Shown piece by piece: positions 24,594-33,969 of a stretch of DNA of 64,000 nucleotides. The stretch is from positions 32,899 to 96,898 of the forward strand of contig DIJC01000026.1 of NCBI GenBank assembly GCA_002421005.1, read 5' to 3'. The notes beneath the pieces are model-generated. The model ran no database searches and had not been told where the DNA came from. It saw only the letters and a program-made list of their open reading frames with translations. How positions within the stretch are numbered: the first letter of the stretch is position 1; every line of letters starts with the position of its first letter. A program made the position numbers and the translations under genes. The DNA is from Enterobacteriaceae bacterium UBA5654 (GTDB lineage Bacteria > Pseudomonadota > Gammaproteobacteria > Enterobacterales > Enterobacteriaceae).

Positions 24594-25205
24594 TTACATC
24601 GCGTCCATGGCTTTCTGCACTTTCCAGATATAGCGCGGAGCCTGCGGCGCGGGGTGGTTTTCCGCGACGTGTTGGACAAACTCATCCGGGCTGAGATCGT
24701 TTATTTCTTCAATCGCTTTTTTGCGGTTGGAAGAGAAGGTGCGGAGCAACGCGCCCGCGCCGTTGACGTAAGACACCACCAGCGCGTACTGCATCACTTC
24801 CGGATCTTCGATGCCCGCCAGCACGCCGTGTTCAAGTATGCTCAAATAAGCCGTGCCCATTGAGATGTTGCGTTCCGGGTTTTTCAGCTCGCTGGTGGAG
24901 GGTTGACCGCTCCAGCCCATATGCCGGTAGACCTCACGCCCTGCCGTTGACGCTTTTAACTGCATCAGGCCAACCGCGTTGGATTTGCTGACCAGCGTCG
25001 GATTGCCGCCGGACTCCACGGCGATGATTGCCGTAACCAGCCGTGGGCTCACGCCCCACGCCGCGCCCGCCTTCTGGCTGATGGGTAGCCATTGCATCGC
25101 CCGTTTGACCGGCACCTCCGGGTTCCACGGTGGATTGGTATAATCCGGTTTTGAAGAACATCCCGCCAGTAATACAATCAAAAAAGCAAACCATCTCAAT
25201 TTCAC
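24594..25205 (-). CDS. emtA: Membrane-bound endolytic murein transglycosylase
   Basis: A 203-residue lipoprotein, same length as E. coli EmtA/MltE. It has a short signal with lipobox LLAGC (Cys16), then a lysozyme-like SLT domain with the catalytic Glu in AVESGGNP and the YVNGAGALL motif. It cuts inside glycan strands, forming anhydromuramic ends, and acts at the outer membrane. It converges on ycgR as in E. coli. Confidence 0.95.
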   Translation of the reverse strand: MKLRWFAFLIVLLAGCSSKPDYTNPPWNPEVPVKRAMQWLPISQKAGAAWGVSPRLVTAIIAVESGGNPTLVSKSNAVGLMQLKASTAGREVYRHMGWSGQPSTSELKNPERNISMGTAYLSILEHGVLAGIEDPEVMQYALVVSYVNGAGALLRTFSSNRKKAIEEINDLSPDEFVQHVAENHPAPQAPRYIWKVQKAMDAM

Positions 25206-25301
25206 GCATCAGTCCTTTTTATACCTGCGATCCGCCGCTGCGGATGACAACGCCTGGGGTTAAATGCATGATAACCGTTTCATTCCCAGCAAGGAAATGC
25301 C

Positions 25302-26216
25302 ATGTCTCTGATTCATCTTATCGCCCCTTCCGGCTATTGCATTAACCAGACGGCGGCGCTGCGCGGCGTTCAGCGGCTCGAACAGGCCGGTCATCGGGTG
25401 GAGAACCGCGAGGTGATCGCCCGCCGCGACCAGCGCTTTGCCGGGACAGATCAACAGCGGCTGGCGGACGTCAATGCGCTGGCGACGCTTCGCGGAGATA
25501 ACCGTATCGTGATGCCGGTGCGTGGCGGCTACGGAGCCAGTCGGCTGCTGGAAAATATTGACTGGTCGGCGCTGGCCGAGCGCCAGCAACGGCAGCCGCT
25601 GCTGATTTGCGGGCACAGCGATTTCACCGCTATCCAGATGGGGCTGCTGGCGACCGCCGGGGTCATTACATTCAGCGGACCAATGCTTGCCGCCAATTTT
25701 GGGGGCGACGAGCTGAACACGTTTACCGAAGACCATTTCTGGCGGGCGCTGCGCAACGCCACGTTTAGCGTGGAGTGGAACGGCGAGGGTCCGGCGTGTC
25801 GGGCGTCCGGCACCCTGTGGGGCGGCAATCTGGCGATGCTGGTGTCATTGATTGGTACGCCGTGGCTGCCCGCGATTAGCGACGGCATTCTGGTGGTTGA
25901 AGATATTAACGAGCACCCGTTCCGCGTCGAGCGGATGCTGCTTCAGCTTCACCACGCGGGCATTCTCGCCCGCCAGCGTGCCATCGTCCTCGGCAGTTTT
26001 AGCGGCGCGACGGCGAATGATTACGATGCCGGATATGGCTTACAGAGCATGGCGGAGTATCTGCGTTCGCGGTTGTCGGTGCCGCTGATCGGCGGGCTGG
26101 ATTTTGGTCATGAGCCGCGCACCGTTACCCTGCCGCTCGGCGCACAGGCCACGCTGGTTCACACCCCCGGTGCCAGCACGTTAACGTTGACCGGTCATCC
26201 GGTGCTAAACGAATAA
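25302..26216 (+). CDS. ldcA: Murein tetrapeptide carboxypeptidase (L,D-carboxypeptidase A)
   Basis: A 304-residue peptidase S66 enzyme that removes the terminal D-Ala from cytoplasmic tetrapeptides during peptidoglycan recycling. The nucleophile Ser lies in ICGHSDFTAIQ near residue 106, and the Glu/His of the triad are expected in the ILVVEDINEHPFR and GLDFGHE regions. Length equals E. coli LdcA. Divergent from emtA and upstream of cvrA as in E. coli. Confidence 0.95.
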   Translation: MSLIHLIAPSGYCINQTAALRGVQRLEQAGHRVENREVIARRDQRFAGTDQQRLADVNALATLRGDNRIVMPVRGGYGASRLLENIDWSALAERQQRQPLLICGHSDFTAIQMGLLATAGVITFSGPMLAANFGGDELNTFTEDHFWRALRNATFSVEWNGEGPACRASGTLWGGNLAMLVSLIGTPWLPAISDGILVVEDINEHPFRVERMLLQLHHAGILARQRAIVLGSFSGATANDYDAGYGLQSMAEYLRSRLSVPLIGGLDFGHEPRTVTLPLGAQATLVHTPGASTLTLTGHPVLNE

Positions 26217-26314
26217 AAAAAAGCATTCACGGCACGTATTAATCCCATTAATTACTCGCAAGTATGGTAAGTTTTTTGTAAAGACCATTCACGCGGATGA
26301 GGAGTACGTGAATT

Positions 26315-28048
26315 TTGGACGCCACGGCGATAATTAGTCTGTTTATTTTGGGTTCGGTGTTAGTCACCTGTAGCATTTTATTGAGTTCATTTTCGTCGCG
26401 TCTTGGTATTCCCATCCTCGTTATCTTCCTTGCCATCGGGATGCTGGCAGGGATTGATGGTGTCGGCGGTATCCCCTTCGATAACTACCCGCTGGCGTAT
26501 TTGATCAGTAACCTGGCGCTGGCGGTGATCCTGCTTGACGGCGGGATGCGCACCCAGGCCAGTTCGTTTCGCGTGGCGCTTGGCCCCGCGCTGTCGCTGG
26601 CCACTATCGGGGTGCTGATCACCTCCGGGCTGACCGGCATGATGGCGGCCTGGCTTTTTCACCTCAATATGATTGAAGGTCTGTTGATCGGCGCGATTGT
26701 CGGTTCGACTGACGCTGCCGCCGTGTTCTCGCTGCTCGGCGGCAAAGGGCTGAACGAGCGCGTCGGTTCAACGCTGGAGATTGAATCCGGCAGTAACGAT
26801 CCGATGGCGGTGTTTCTGACCATCACCCTGATTGAGATGATCCAGCAGCACGAGTCGTCGCTCAGCTGGATCTTTATAGTGCATATCCTTCAGCAGTTCG
26901 GGCTGGGCATCGCCATCGGGCTTTGCGGCGGCTACCTGCTTCAGCAGATGATTAACCGCATCGTTCTGCCCGGGGGGTTGTATCCGCTGTTGGCGCTGAG
27001 CGGCGGCATTCTGGTGTTTGCCCTGACCACGTCGCTGGATGGCAGCGGCATTCTGGCGGTGTATCTGTGCGGTTTGTGGCTGGGTAATCGACCGATCCGC
27101 AACCGCTTTGGCATTCTGCAAAACTTCGACGGTCTCGCCTGGCTGGCGCAAATCGGCATGTTCCTGGTGCTGGGGCTGCTGGTGACGCCCTCGGATCTGC
27201 TGCCGATTGCCGCGCTGGCGCTGGTGCTGTCGGCGTGGATGATTTTTATCGCCCGTCCGCTGTCGGTGTTTGCCGCCCTGCTGCCGTTTCGCGGGTTTAA
27301 TCTGCGCGAGCGCATTTTTATTAGCTGGGTCGGCCTGCGCGGAGCGGTGCCGATTATTCTCGCCGTGTTCCCGATGATGGCCGGGCTGGAGCACGCGCGG
27401 CTCTTTTTTAATGTCGCGTTCTTCGTGGTGCTGATTTCGCTGCTGTTTCAGGGGACGTCGCTGTCCTGGGCGGCGAAAAAGGCCAAAGTGGTGGTGCCGC
27501 CGGTTGGCTGGCCTGCGTCGCGCGTCGGTCTGGATATTCACCCGGATAATCCGTGGGAGCAGTTTGTTTACCAGCTTAGCGCCGATAAATGGTGCGTGGG
27601 CGCGGCGCTGCGCGATCTGCATATGCCGCGCGAGACGCGCATTGCCGCGCTGTTTCGCGATAACGCCCTGCTGCATCCCACCGGCAGTACCCGGCTGCGC
27701 GAGAACGATATTCTGTGCGTGATTGGCCGCGAGCGGGATTTACCCGCGCTTGGCAAGCTGTTCAGCCAGTCGCCGCCGGTGGCGCTCGATCAGCGCTTTT
27801 TCGGCGATTTTATTCTTGAAGCCAGTGCGAAATTTGCCGACGTGGCGCTGATTTATGGCCTCGAAGGCGGCGAGGAGTTTCGCGATAATCAGCAATCGCT
27901 GGGTGAGATTGTGCAGCGGCTGCTGGGGGCGGTGCCGGTAGTAGGGGATCAGGTGGAGTTCGCCGGGATGGTGTGGACCGTGGCGGAGAAAGAGGATAAT
28001 GATGTGCGCAAAGTGGGAGTGAGAGTGGCGGAGGAGGAGATCGGCTAA
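26315..28048 (+). CDS. cvrA: K+/H+ antiporter NhaP2-type, TTG start
   Basis: A 577-residue CPA1 antiporter (CvrA/NhaP2). About 12 membrane helices fill residues 1-390, with the ion-binding region GAIVGSTDAAAVFSLL and ESGSNDPMAVFL near 140-170; a TrkA-C domain and a C-terminal CorC/HlyC-like domain follow. The start is TTG at 26315 with GAGGAG upstream; it gives the conserved N-terminus MDATAIISLFILGS, and the nearby GTG is out of frame. It exchanges K+ for H+ and matters for volume control at low osmolarity. Confidence 0.94.
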   Translation: MDATAIISLFILGSVLVTCSILLSSFSSRLGIPILVIFLAIGMLAGIDGVGGIPFDNYPLAYLISNLALAVILLDGGMRTQASSFRVALGPALSLATIGVLITSGLTGMMAAWLFHLNMIEGLLIGAIVGSTDAAAVFSLLGGKGLNERVGSTLEIESGSNDPMAVFLTITLIEMIQQHESSLSWIFIVHILQQFGLGIAIGLCGGYLLQQMINRIVLPGGLYPLLALSGGILVFALTTSLDGSGILAVYLCGLWLGNRPIRNRFGILQNFDGLAWLAQIGMFLVLGLLVTPSDLLPIAALALVLSAWMIFIARPLSVFAALLPFRGFNLRERIFISWVGLRGAVPIILAVFPMMAGLEHARLFFNVAFFVVLISLLFQGTSLSWAAKKAKVVVPPVGWPASRVGLDIHPDNPWEQFVYQLSADKWCVGAALRDLHMPRETRIAALFRDNALLHPTGSTRLRENDILCVIGRERDLPALGKLFSQSPPVALDQRFFGDFILEASAKFADVALIYGLEGGEEFRDNQQSLGEIVQRLLGAVPVVGDQVEFAGMVWTVAEKEDNDVRKVGVRVAEEEIG

Positions 28049-28161
28049 CCGGGTGTTCCGTTTTCCCGGTTTCTGAGGGTCTGGATACAGGCGGCTTCCG
28101 TGGTTGTTCCGTTCACTTTAATTTCTCTGGATCGACTGCGGCACCGCGTCGGTGAATGTGC

Positions 28162-28187
28162 CAGGGCGGCTCTGTCGCGCCGCCCTG
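28162..28187 (-). terminator. Hairpin after dadX
   Basis: CAGGGCGGC and GCCGCCCTG make a perfect 9-bp stem with an 8-nt loop 11 bp past the dadX stop. No T-run follows on either strand, so efficiency is unclear. Confidence 0.5.
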
Positions 28188-28198
28188 ACAATCAAATG

Positions 28199-29269
28199 TT
28201 ACACCGTCACAACCGGGACTCTTGTGGCCAGAGCGCACATAAGTTCATAGCCGAGGGTGCCGGATGCAGCGGCGACGTCGTCAATTTTGATTTCTTTTCC
28301 CCAGAGTTCAACCGTGGTGCCGATGCCTGCTTGCGGGCATGGGGTGAGGTCTACGGTGAGCATGTCCATTGAGACGGCACCGATGATGCGCGTGCGCACG
28401 CCGTCGACCAGTACCGGGGTGCCGTCGGGGGCGTGGCGGGGGTAGCCGTCGGCATAGCCGCAGGCCACAACGCCAATGCGCTGTTCGCCGGGCGCGCGGT
28501 AGCGGCTGCCGTAACCCACGGTGTCACCTGCTTTCAGATTCTGGACGCCGATGATTTCACTGCTAAGCGTCATCACCGGTTTCAGGCCGCTATTGGCGAT
28601 GTCCTGCCACTGACCGGAGGGGGATGCGCCGTACAGCACAATACCGGGCCGTACCCAGTCAAAATGCGCCTGCGGATGCCAGAGCGTCGCCGCTGAGTTG
28701 GACAGCGAGCGCGGGGCGTCGATGCCTTCTGCCCCCTGCTCCACCCGCTGCATGGCACGGGCGATGCCTTCCGGCTTTTCGGCATCGGCAAAGTGCGCCA
28801 TCAGCGTGATGCTGCCGACATTATCCAGCCCGCGTAGCTGCTGCCAGACGCTGTGGACACGATCCGGCATAAAGCCCAGCCGGTTCATGCCGCTGTTGAT
28901 TTTAAGATACACGTCGAGCGGCGCATGGAGGCGCGCGTGCTGAATGGCTTTGAGCTGCCAGTTGCTGTGCACGCTGGTGGTGAGCCGATATTTATCAAAC
29001 AGCTCCAGTTCATCGGCGTGGAAAAAGCCTTCCAGCATCAGGATCGGCCCTTTCCAGCCGCGTTCGCGCAGCAAAATCGCCTCTTCCAGATTCAGCAGGG
29101 CAAAACCGTCGGTCTGATTTAACGCTCCCCAGACACGATCCAACCCGTGACCGTAAGCGTTGGCTTTGACCACCGACCAGACGCGGGAAGCTGGCGCGGC
29201 ACGGCGGACAATGTGCAGATTCTGCCGCAGCGCGCTGAGATCCAGCGTGGCGAGGACAGGTCGGGACAT
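28199..29269 (-). CDS. dadX: Catabolic alanine racemase
   Basis: A 356-residue PLP enzyme that converts L-Ala to D-Ala for oxidation by DadA. The PLP-binding Lys is in VVKANAYGHG near residue 34, and the second catalytic base Tyr is in DTVGYGSRYRA near 253. Length equals E. coli DadX. It follows dadA by 9 bp in the same operon. Confidence 0.95.
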   Translation of the reverse strand: MSRPVLATLDLSALRQNLHIVRRAAPASRVWSVVKANAYGHGLDRVWGALNQTDGFALLNLEEAILLRERGWKGPILMLEGFFHADELELFDKYRLTTSVHSNWQLKAIQHARLHAPLDVYLKINSGMNRLGFMPDRVHSVWQQLRGLDNVGSITLMAHFADAEKPEGIARAMQRVEQGAEGIDAPRSLSNSAATLWHPQAHFDWVRPGIVLYGASPSGQWQDIANSGLKPVMTLSSEIIGVQNLKAGDTVGYGSRYRAPGEQRIGVVACGYADGYPRHAPDGTPVLVDGVRTRIIGAVSMDMLTVDLTPCPQAGIGTTVELWGKEIKIDDVAAASGTLGYELMCALATRVPVVTV

Positions 29270-29278
29270 AACTACTCC

Positions 29279-30577
29279 TTATTGGTGCGCACCGTGCAAT
29301 CGTGTGGAATGGGACGGCGCAAATCCATCGGTGTAACGGGCCACGCCCAGATCGTCGAACGGGATCGCCGGGGTGCGCCCGGAGATCAGATCGCTGATCA
29401 ACTGGCCGGAACCGCAGGCCATCGTCCAGCCCAGGGTGCCGTGTCCGGTGTTAAGCCACAGATTTTTATAGGGAGTGCGGCCCACAATTGGCGTGCCGTC
29501 CGGCGTCATCGGGCGCAGACCGGTCCAGAAGGTGGCGTCTTCTACTCGCCCGCCGCGCGGGAACAGGTCGCGCACCACCATCTCCAGCGTTTCACGGCGC
29601 GGTTTTAACAGTTTAGTGTTAAAGCCGACGATTTCCGCCATCCCGCCGACGCGGATGCGCTGATCAAAACGGGTGATGGCAATTTTGTACGTTTCATCAA
29701 GAATAGTGGAAACCGGCGCGCCGTCTTCTTCGGCAATGGGAATGGTCAGCGAGTAGCCTTTCAGCGGGTAGACCGGGATGTCCACCAGCCCTTTTAACAT
29801 GGCGGTTGAATAAGAGCCGAAGGCCATCACGTAGGCATCGGCTTTGATGTTTTCCGCGCCGCATTTCACGGCATAAATTTTTCCGTTTTCATACAGCAAT
29901 CGATCGACCGGAGTGTTATAGCGAAACACCACGCCCGCCTGCTCCGCCATCGCCGCCAGCCGTTCGGTAAAAAGCTGACAGTCGCCGGTTTCGTCATTCG
30001 GCAAACGCAGGCCGCCGGTTAAGTGGTCCGCCACTTCCGCCAGCGCCGGTTCTGCCTCCGCCAGCCGCCCGGCTTCCAGCAACTGATACGGTACGCCCGC
30101 GTCTTCCAGCACCGCGATGTCGCGCGCGGCATTTTCAAACTGCTGCGCGGTGCGGAACAGTTGCAGAGTGCCGCCCTGCCGCCCTTCGTACTGAATGCCG
30201 GTGTCGGCGCGCAGCGCCTTCAGGCAGTCGCGGCTGTACTCGGCGATGCGCACCATCCGGCCTTTGTTTTCCATATAGTGGCGGGTGTCGCAGTTGCGCA
30301 GCATCTGCCACATCCATTTCAACTGGAAAGGCGTGCCGTCGAGGGAGATCGCCAGCGGCGCATGGCGCTCAAACATCCATTTAATCGCCTTAAGCGGTAC
30401 GCCCGGCGCGGCCCAGGGTGCGGCATAGCCGGGGGAGATTTGCCCGGCGTTGGCGGCGCTGGTTTCCTGCGCCGGGCCGGATGCTCTGTCGATCACCGTT
30501 ACTTCGTGTCCTGCCTGGCGTAAATACCAGGCGCTGGTTACGCCGACTACGCCACTTCCCAGTACGACAACGTGCAT
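29279..30577 (-). CDS. dadA: D-amino acid dehydrogenase small subunit
   Basis: A 432-residue FAD enzyme at the inner membrane that oxidises D-alanine to pyruvate and passes electrons to the respiratory chain. The N-terminal dinucleotide fold VVVLGSGVVGVTSAWYLRQAGHEV and the second FAD region NLWLNTGHGTLGWTMACGSG are intact. ATG 30577 has a GGAG 5 bp upstream; the frame extends two codons to a GTG without better support. Paired with dadX. Confidence 0.96.
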   Translation of the reverse strand: MHVVVLGSGVVGVTSAWYLRQAGHEVTVIDRASGPAQETSAANAGQISPGYAAPWAAPGVPLKAIKWMFERHAPLAISLDGTPFQLKWMWQMLRNCDTRHYMENKGRMVRIAEYSRDCLKALRADTGIQYEGRQGGTLQLFRTAQQFENAARDIAVLEDAGVPYQLLEAGRLAEAEPALAEVADHLTGGLRLPNDETGDCQLFTERLAAMAEQAGVVFRYNTPVDRLLYENGKIYAVKCGAENIKADAYVMAFGSYSTAMLKGLVDIPVYPLKGYSLTIPIAEEDGAPVSTILDETYKIAITRFDQRIRVGGMAEIVGFNTKLLKPRRETLEMVVRDLFPRGGRVEDATFWTGLRPMTPDGTPIVGRTPYKNLWLNTGHGTLGWTMACGSGQLISDLISGRTPAIPFDDLGVARYTDGFAPSHSTRLHGAHQ

Positions 30578-30665
30578 ATCCACTCCGTTATGAGTAAAAG
30601 AACAATCACCTAATTACAAATTGATAACCTAGTTAAATATAATATTCAACATTCGACTTTTTTAT

Positions 30666-30681
30666 GGTGAGCTACCTCACA
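30666..30681 (-). promoter_or_regulatory. CRP-cAMP site candidate for dadAX
   Basis: GGTGA-GCTACC-TCACA matches the TGTGA-N6-TCACA consensus at 9 of 10 positions. It lies about 90 bp upstream of dadA. Catabolite control of dadAX is established in E. coli, which supports the reading. Confidence 0.65.
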
Positions 30682-30839
30682 CCGCGCCCGTCGATTATGG
30701 ATCGGCATGTTTTGCGATCTCCTGCTGCGCGATTTTTTAATCCAGCATAAAAACCTGGAAAATCCCTGTTTTCACCCTTTTCTGCGCCGGTTACCGGCAA
30801 AGAAAAGTCAGGTCGCCCTGCACGCATTTTATCCGGTGT

Positions 30840-30850
30840 TCTATGCTTGA
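30840..30850 (+). promoter_or_regulatory. Sigma-S-type -10 element of ycgB
   Basis: TCTATGCTTGA closely fits the extended RpoS -10 consensus KCTAYRCTTAA and lies 49 bp upstream of the ycgB start. E. coli ycgB belongs to the RpoS regulon. Confidence 0.6.
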
Positions 30851-30898
30851 AATGAGGCTCTCCAGACAGAGAGAGTCGCCAACAATGAGGGCGCGCTA

Positions 30899-32431
30899 AT
30901 GGCTACGATTGATTCCATGAATAAGGACACCACACGTCTGAGCGATGGACCCGACTGGACGTTTGAGCTGCTTGAAGTGTATTTGCAGGAGATCGACCGG
31001 GTGGCGAAGCATTACCGACTGGATACCTATCCGCATCAGATTGAGGTGATCACCTCCGAGCAGATGATGGACGCCTATTCCAGCGTCGGGATGCCGATCA
31101 ATTATCCGCACTGGTCGTTTGGCAAAAAGTTTATCGAAACCGAACGCCTGTATAAGCACGGTCAGCAGGGACTGGCTTATGAGATTGTCATTAACTCGAA
31201 TCCCTGCATTGCCTATCTGATGGAAGAAAACACCATTACCATGCAGGCGCTGGTGATGGCGCATGCCTGCTACGGGCATAACTCCTTCTTTAAAAATAAC
31301 TATTTATTCCGTAGCTGGACCGATGCCAGCTCCATTGTTGATTACCTGATTTTCGCCCGTAATTACATCACCCAGTGCGAAGAGCGCTACGGCGTGGATG
31401 AGGTCGAGAAGCTGCTCGACTCCTGCCACGCGCTGATGAACTACGGCGTGGACCGCTACAAACGTCCGCAAAAGATTTCACTGCAGGAAGAGAAAGCGCG
31501 GCAAAAAAGCCGGGAAGAGTATCTGCAAAGCCAGGTGAATACGCTGTGGCGTACCCTGCCGAAGCGCGAGGAAGAGAAAGCGGTAGTGGAAGCGCGCCGC
31601 TATCCGTCCGAGCCGCAGGAAAACCTGCTCTATTTTATGGAGAAAAATGCGCCGCTGCTGGAGCCGTGGCAGCGTGAGATCCTGCGTATTGTGCGCAAAG
31701 TGAGCCAGTATTTTTATCCGCAGAAACAGACCCAGGTGATGAACGAAGGCTGGGCGACGTTCTGGCACTACACCATTCTCAATCATCTTTACGATGAGGG
31801 GAAAGTGACCGAGCGCTTTATGCTGGAGTTTTTGCACAGCCATACCAACGTAGTGTTCCAGCCGCCGTATAACAGCCCGTGGTACAGCGGGATTAACCCC
31901 TACGCACTGGGGTTTGCCATGTTCCAGGATATCAAACGCATCTGCCAGTCGCCGACGGAAGAAGATAAGTACTGGTTCCCGGATATCGCCGGTTCCGACT
32001 GGCTGGAGACGCTGCATTTTGCGATGCGCGACTTTAAAGATGAAAGTTTTATCAGCCAGTTCCTGTCACCGAAAGTGATGCGCGATTTCCGCCTGTTCAG
32101 CGTGGTCGATGACGATCACCACAATTACCTGGAGATTTCAGCGATCCACAACGAAGAAGGCTACCGGGAACTGCGTACCCGCCTGTCGTCGCAGTACAAT
32201 TTAAGCAATCTGGAGCCGAATATTCAGGTCTGGAATGTGGATTTGCGCGGCGACCGTTCGCTGTCCCTGCGCTATATTCCGCAAAACCGCGTGCCGCTGG
32301 ACAAGGGACGGCGTGAGGTGCTGAAGCACGTGCATCGCCTGTGGGGGTTTGATGTATTGCTGGAGCAGCAGAATGAAGATGGCAGCGTGGAACTGCTGGA
32401 CAGATGCTCGTCTAAAGTAAATTCGCTGTAG
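30899..32431 (+). CDS. ycgB: SpoVR family protein
   Basis: A 510-residue cytoplasmic protein, same length and near-identical to E. coli YcgB. It has the SpoVR-family signature regions HSFFKNNYLF-like (GHNSFFKNNYLFRSW near 136), the MNEGWATFWHYTIL motif near 280, and SPWYSGINPYALGF near 322. The family is tied to spore cortex formation in Bacillus; in enterobacteria the role is not settled but expression is stationary-phase. Confidence 0.93.
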   Translation: MATIDSMNKDTTRLSDGPDWTFELLEVYLQEIDRVAKHYRLDTYPHQIEVITSEQMMDAYSSVGMPINYPHWSFGKKFIETERLYKHGQQGLAYEIVINSNPCIAYLMEENTITMQALVMAHACYGHNSFFKNNYLFRSWTDASSIVDYLIFARNYITQCEERYGVDEVEKLLDSCHALMNYGVDRYKRPQKISLQEEKARQKSREEYLQSQVNTLWRTLPKREEEKAVVEARRYPSEPQENLLYFMEKNAPLLEPWQREILRIVRKVSQYFYPQKQTQVMNEGWATFWHYTILNHLYDEGKVTERFMLEFLHSHTNVVFQPPYNSPWYSGINPYALGFAMFQDIKRICQSPTEEDKYWFPDIAGSDWLETLHFAMRDFKDESFISQFLSPKVMRDFRLFSVVDDDHHNYLEISAIHNEEGYRELRTRLSSQYNLSNLEPNIQVWNVDLRGDRSLSLRYIPQNRVPLDKGRREVLKHVHRLWGFDVLLEQQNEDGSVELLDRCSSKVNSL

Positions 32432-32456
32432 GTTTTAACGGGTGTCGTTTTTTAAC

Positions 32457-32480
32457 AGGCCGGGCGCGAGTGCCCGGCCT
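32457..32480. terminator. Bidirectional terminator between ycgB and pepT
   Basis: AGGCCGGGC and GCCCGGCCT form a perfect 9-bp stem with a 6-nt loop in the 55-bp gap between the convergent genes. TTTTTT lies just left of the stem, which favours termination as A-tract/T-tract pairing on the leftward side is partial. Confidence 0.65.
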
Positions 32481-32486
32481 GAATGT

Positions 32487-33713
32487 TTACTGATGACGGG
32501 TGGTTAATTCGGCAATTCGGACAATCACCTTCACCGCTTTTTCCATACCTTCCAGCGACACAAACTCGTGCTTACCGTGGTAGTTATAGCCGCCGGTAAA
32601 CAGGTTCGGACAGGGCAGCCCCATAAAGGAGAGCTGCGCGCCGTCGGTGCCGCCACGAATCGGCTTCATATCAGGCTGGATGTCGCAGTCGATCATCGCC
32701 TGTTTGGCAATGTCGATGATGTGCGGATGCTCCGCCACCTTTTCATGCATATTGTAGTAGCTGTCTTCAATAATCAGCTCTATGTAGCAATCCGGGTGCA
32801 GCCCCTTGCCAACCTTTTTGGCGATTTCCATCATCTTGCGCTTGCGGGCTTCAAACTGCTTGCGGTCAAAATCGCGCACGATGTAGTGCATTTCCGCGCG
32901 ATCGACGCTGCCTTTCATGCTGGTGAGATGATAAAAACCTTCGTACCCTTCGGTGGCTTCCGGGCTTTCCTCAGTCGGCACTTCGGCGTGAATGCGCGCG
33001 GCCAGCGACAGGGCGTTCACCATGACCCCTTTTGCGGTTCCCGGATGCACATTGTTGCCGACAATTTTGATCGTCACCGAGGCAGCGTTGAAGTTTTCAA
33101 ACTCCAGCTCGCCCACCCCGCCGCCATCGACGGTATAGGCCCACTGCGCGCCAAAGGCCGCGACGTCAAAATGCTTCGCGCCCTTGCCGACTTCTTCATC
33201 CGGCGTGAAGGCCACGCGGATATCGCCGTGGGGAATGTTTTTCGCTTTCAGCACCGCCAGTGCGGTCATGATTTCGGCGATCCCTGCTTTGTCGTCTGCG
33301 CCGAGCAGGGTTTTACCGTCGGTGGTGATCAGCGTTTGCCCCAGCATCTGGTGCAGCACCGGGAACATCACCGGAGAAAGCACTTCATCACCAATGCCAA
33401 GCGCAATGTCGCCACCGCGATAGCCTTCAATGATTTGTGGATGGACGTTTTTACCGCTGAAGTCTGGCGCGGTGTCTACGTGGGAGATAAAGCCAATTGT
33501 CGGTACTGTGCCTTCAACGTTGCCAGGCAGCGTGCCCATCACGGTGCCTTTTTCGCTAAGGGTAACGTCAACCAGCCCCATGTCTTCAAGCTGGTCTTTG
33601 AGCAACCGTAACAGCTTCCACTGCCCCTCGGTACTCGGCACCTGGCGCACGCCAGGCTTCGATTGCGTATCCAGAGAAACGTACTGTAAAAAACGCTCAA
33701 GTAATTTTTCCAT
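32487..33713 (-). CDS. pepT: Peptidase T, aminotripeptidase
   Basis: A 408-residue M20 metallopeptidase that removes the N-terminal residue of tripeptides in the cytoplasm. Zinc-ligand regions include FISHVDTAPDFSG (His, near 78), LGADDKAGIAEI (bridging Asp, near 140) and AFTPDEEVGKGA (catalytic Glu, near 173). ATG 33713 gives the family's N-terminus MEKLLERFLQYVS and exact E. coli length. Divergent from potA as in E. coli. Confidence 0.96.
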   Translation of the reverse strand: MEKLLERFLQYVSLDTQSKPGVRQVPSTEGQWKLLRLLKDQLEDMGLVDVTLSEKGTVMGTLPGNVEGTVPTIGFISHVDTAPDFSGKNVHPQIIEGYRGGDIALGIGDEVLSPVMFPVLHQMLGQTLITTDGKTLLGADDKAGIAEIMTALAVLKAKNIPHGDIRVAFTPDEEVGKGAKHFDVAAFGAQWAYTVDGGGVGELEFENFNAASVTIKIVGNNVHPGTAKGVMVNALSLAARIHAEVPTEESPEATEGYEGFYHLTSMKGSVDRAEMHYIVRDFDRKQFEARKRKMMEIAKKVGKGLHPDCYIELIIEDSYYNMHEKVAEHPHIIDIAKQAMIDCDIQPDMKPIRGGTDGAQLSFMGLPCPNLFTGGYNYHGKHEFVSLEGMEKAVKVIVRIAELTTRHQ

Positions 33714-33969
33714 GCGGTCACCCTCACTTTTTGTGACAACATTATCAGTAAGCAAGAAAAGACAAATATTGCGTCAGGTCACTTTTAGGCTGGCAAACGA
33801 GAATATTTTCCGTTAAGCCGACCTTTGTATTAAAGGTAGCGTACCATTACGTATCAAGGATTGGCGATTTCAAAGGTTTGCCGTAGAATGCCAGCCCTTA
33901 CATTATGTGCAGAAACCCTAAGGTGGTTAATCACAAACCCCGTATCGGCCAGCGTTCCGGTACGTCTAC

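Larger units (their letters stand above)
30584..30898. promoter_or_regulatory. Divergent dadA-ycgB control region
   Basis: This 315-bp gap has an AT-rich stretch next to dadA (30610-30660), which suits the Lrp binding known for dadAX in E. coli, then a CRP-like site at 30666-30681, the small palindrome GCCGGTTACCGGC at 30786-30798, and a sigma-S-like -10 for ycgB at 30840-30850. No open frame of interest. Confidence 0.6.

Noticed and set aside
26768..27676. A 302-codon minus-strand frame, rich in Gln, Arg and His, opposite cvrA
   Set aside because: Composition is typical of an antisense shadow of a membrane protein gene; no motif.
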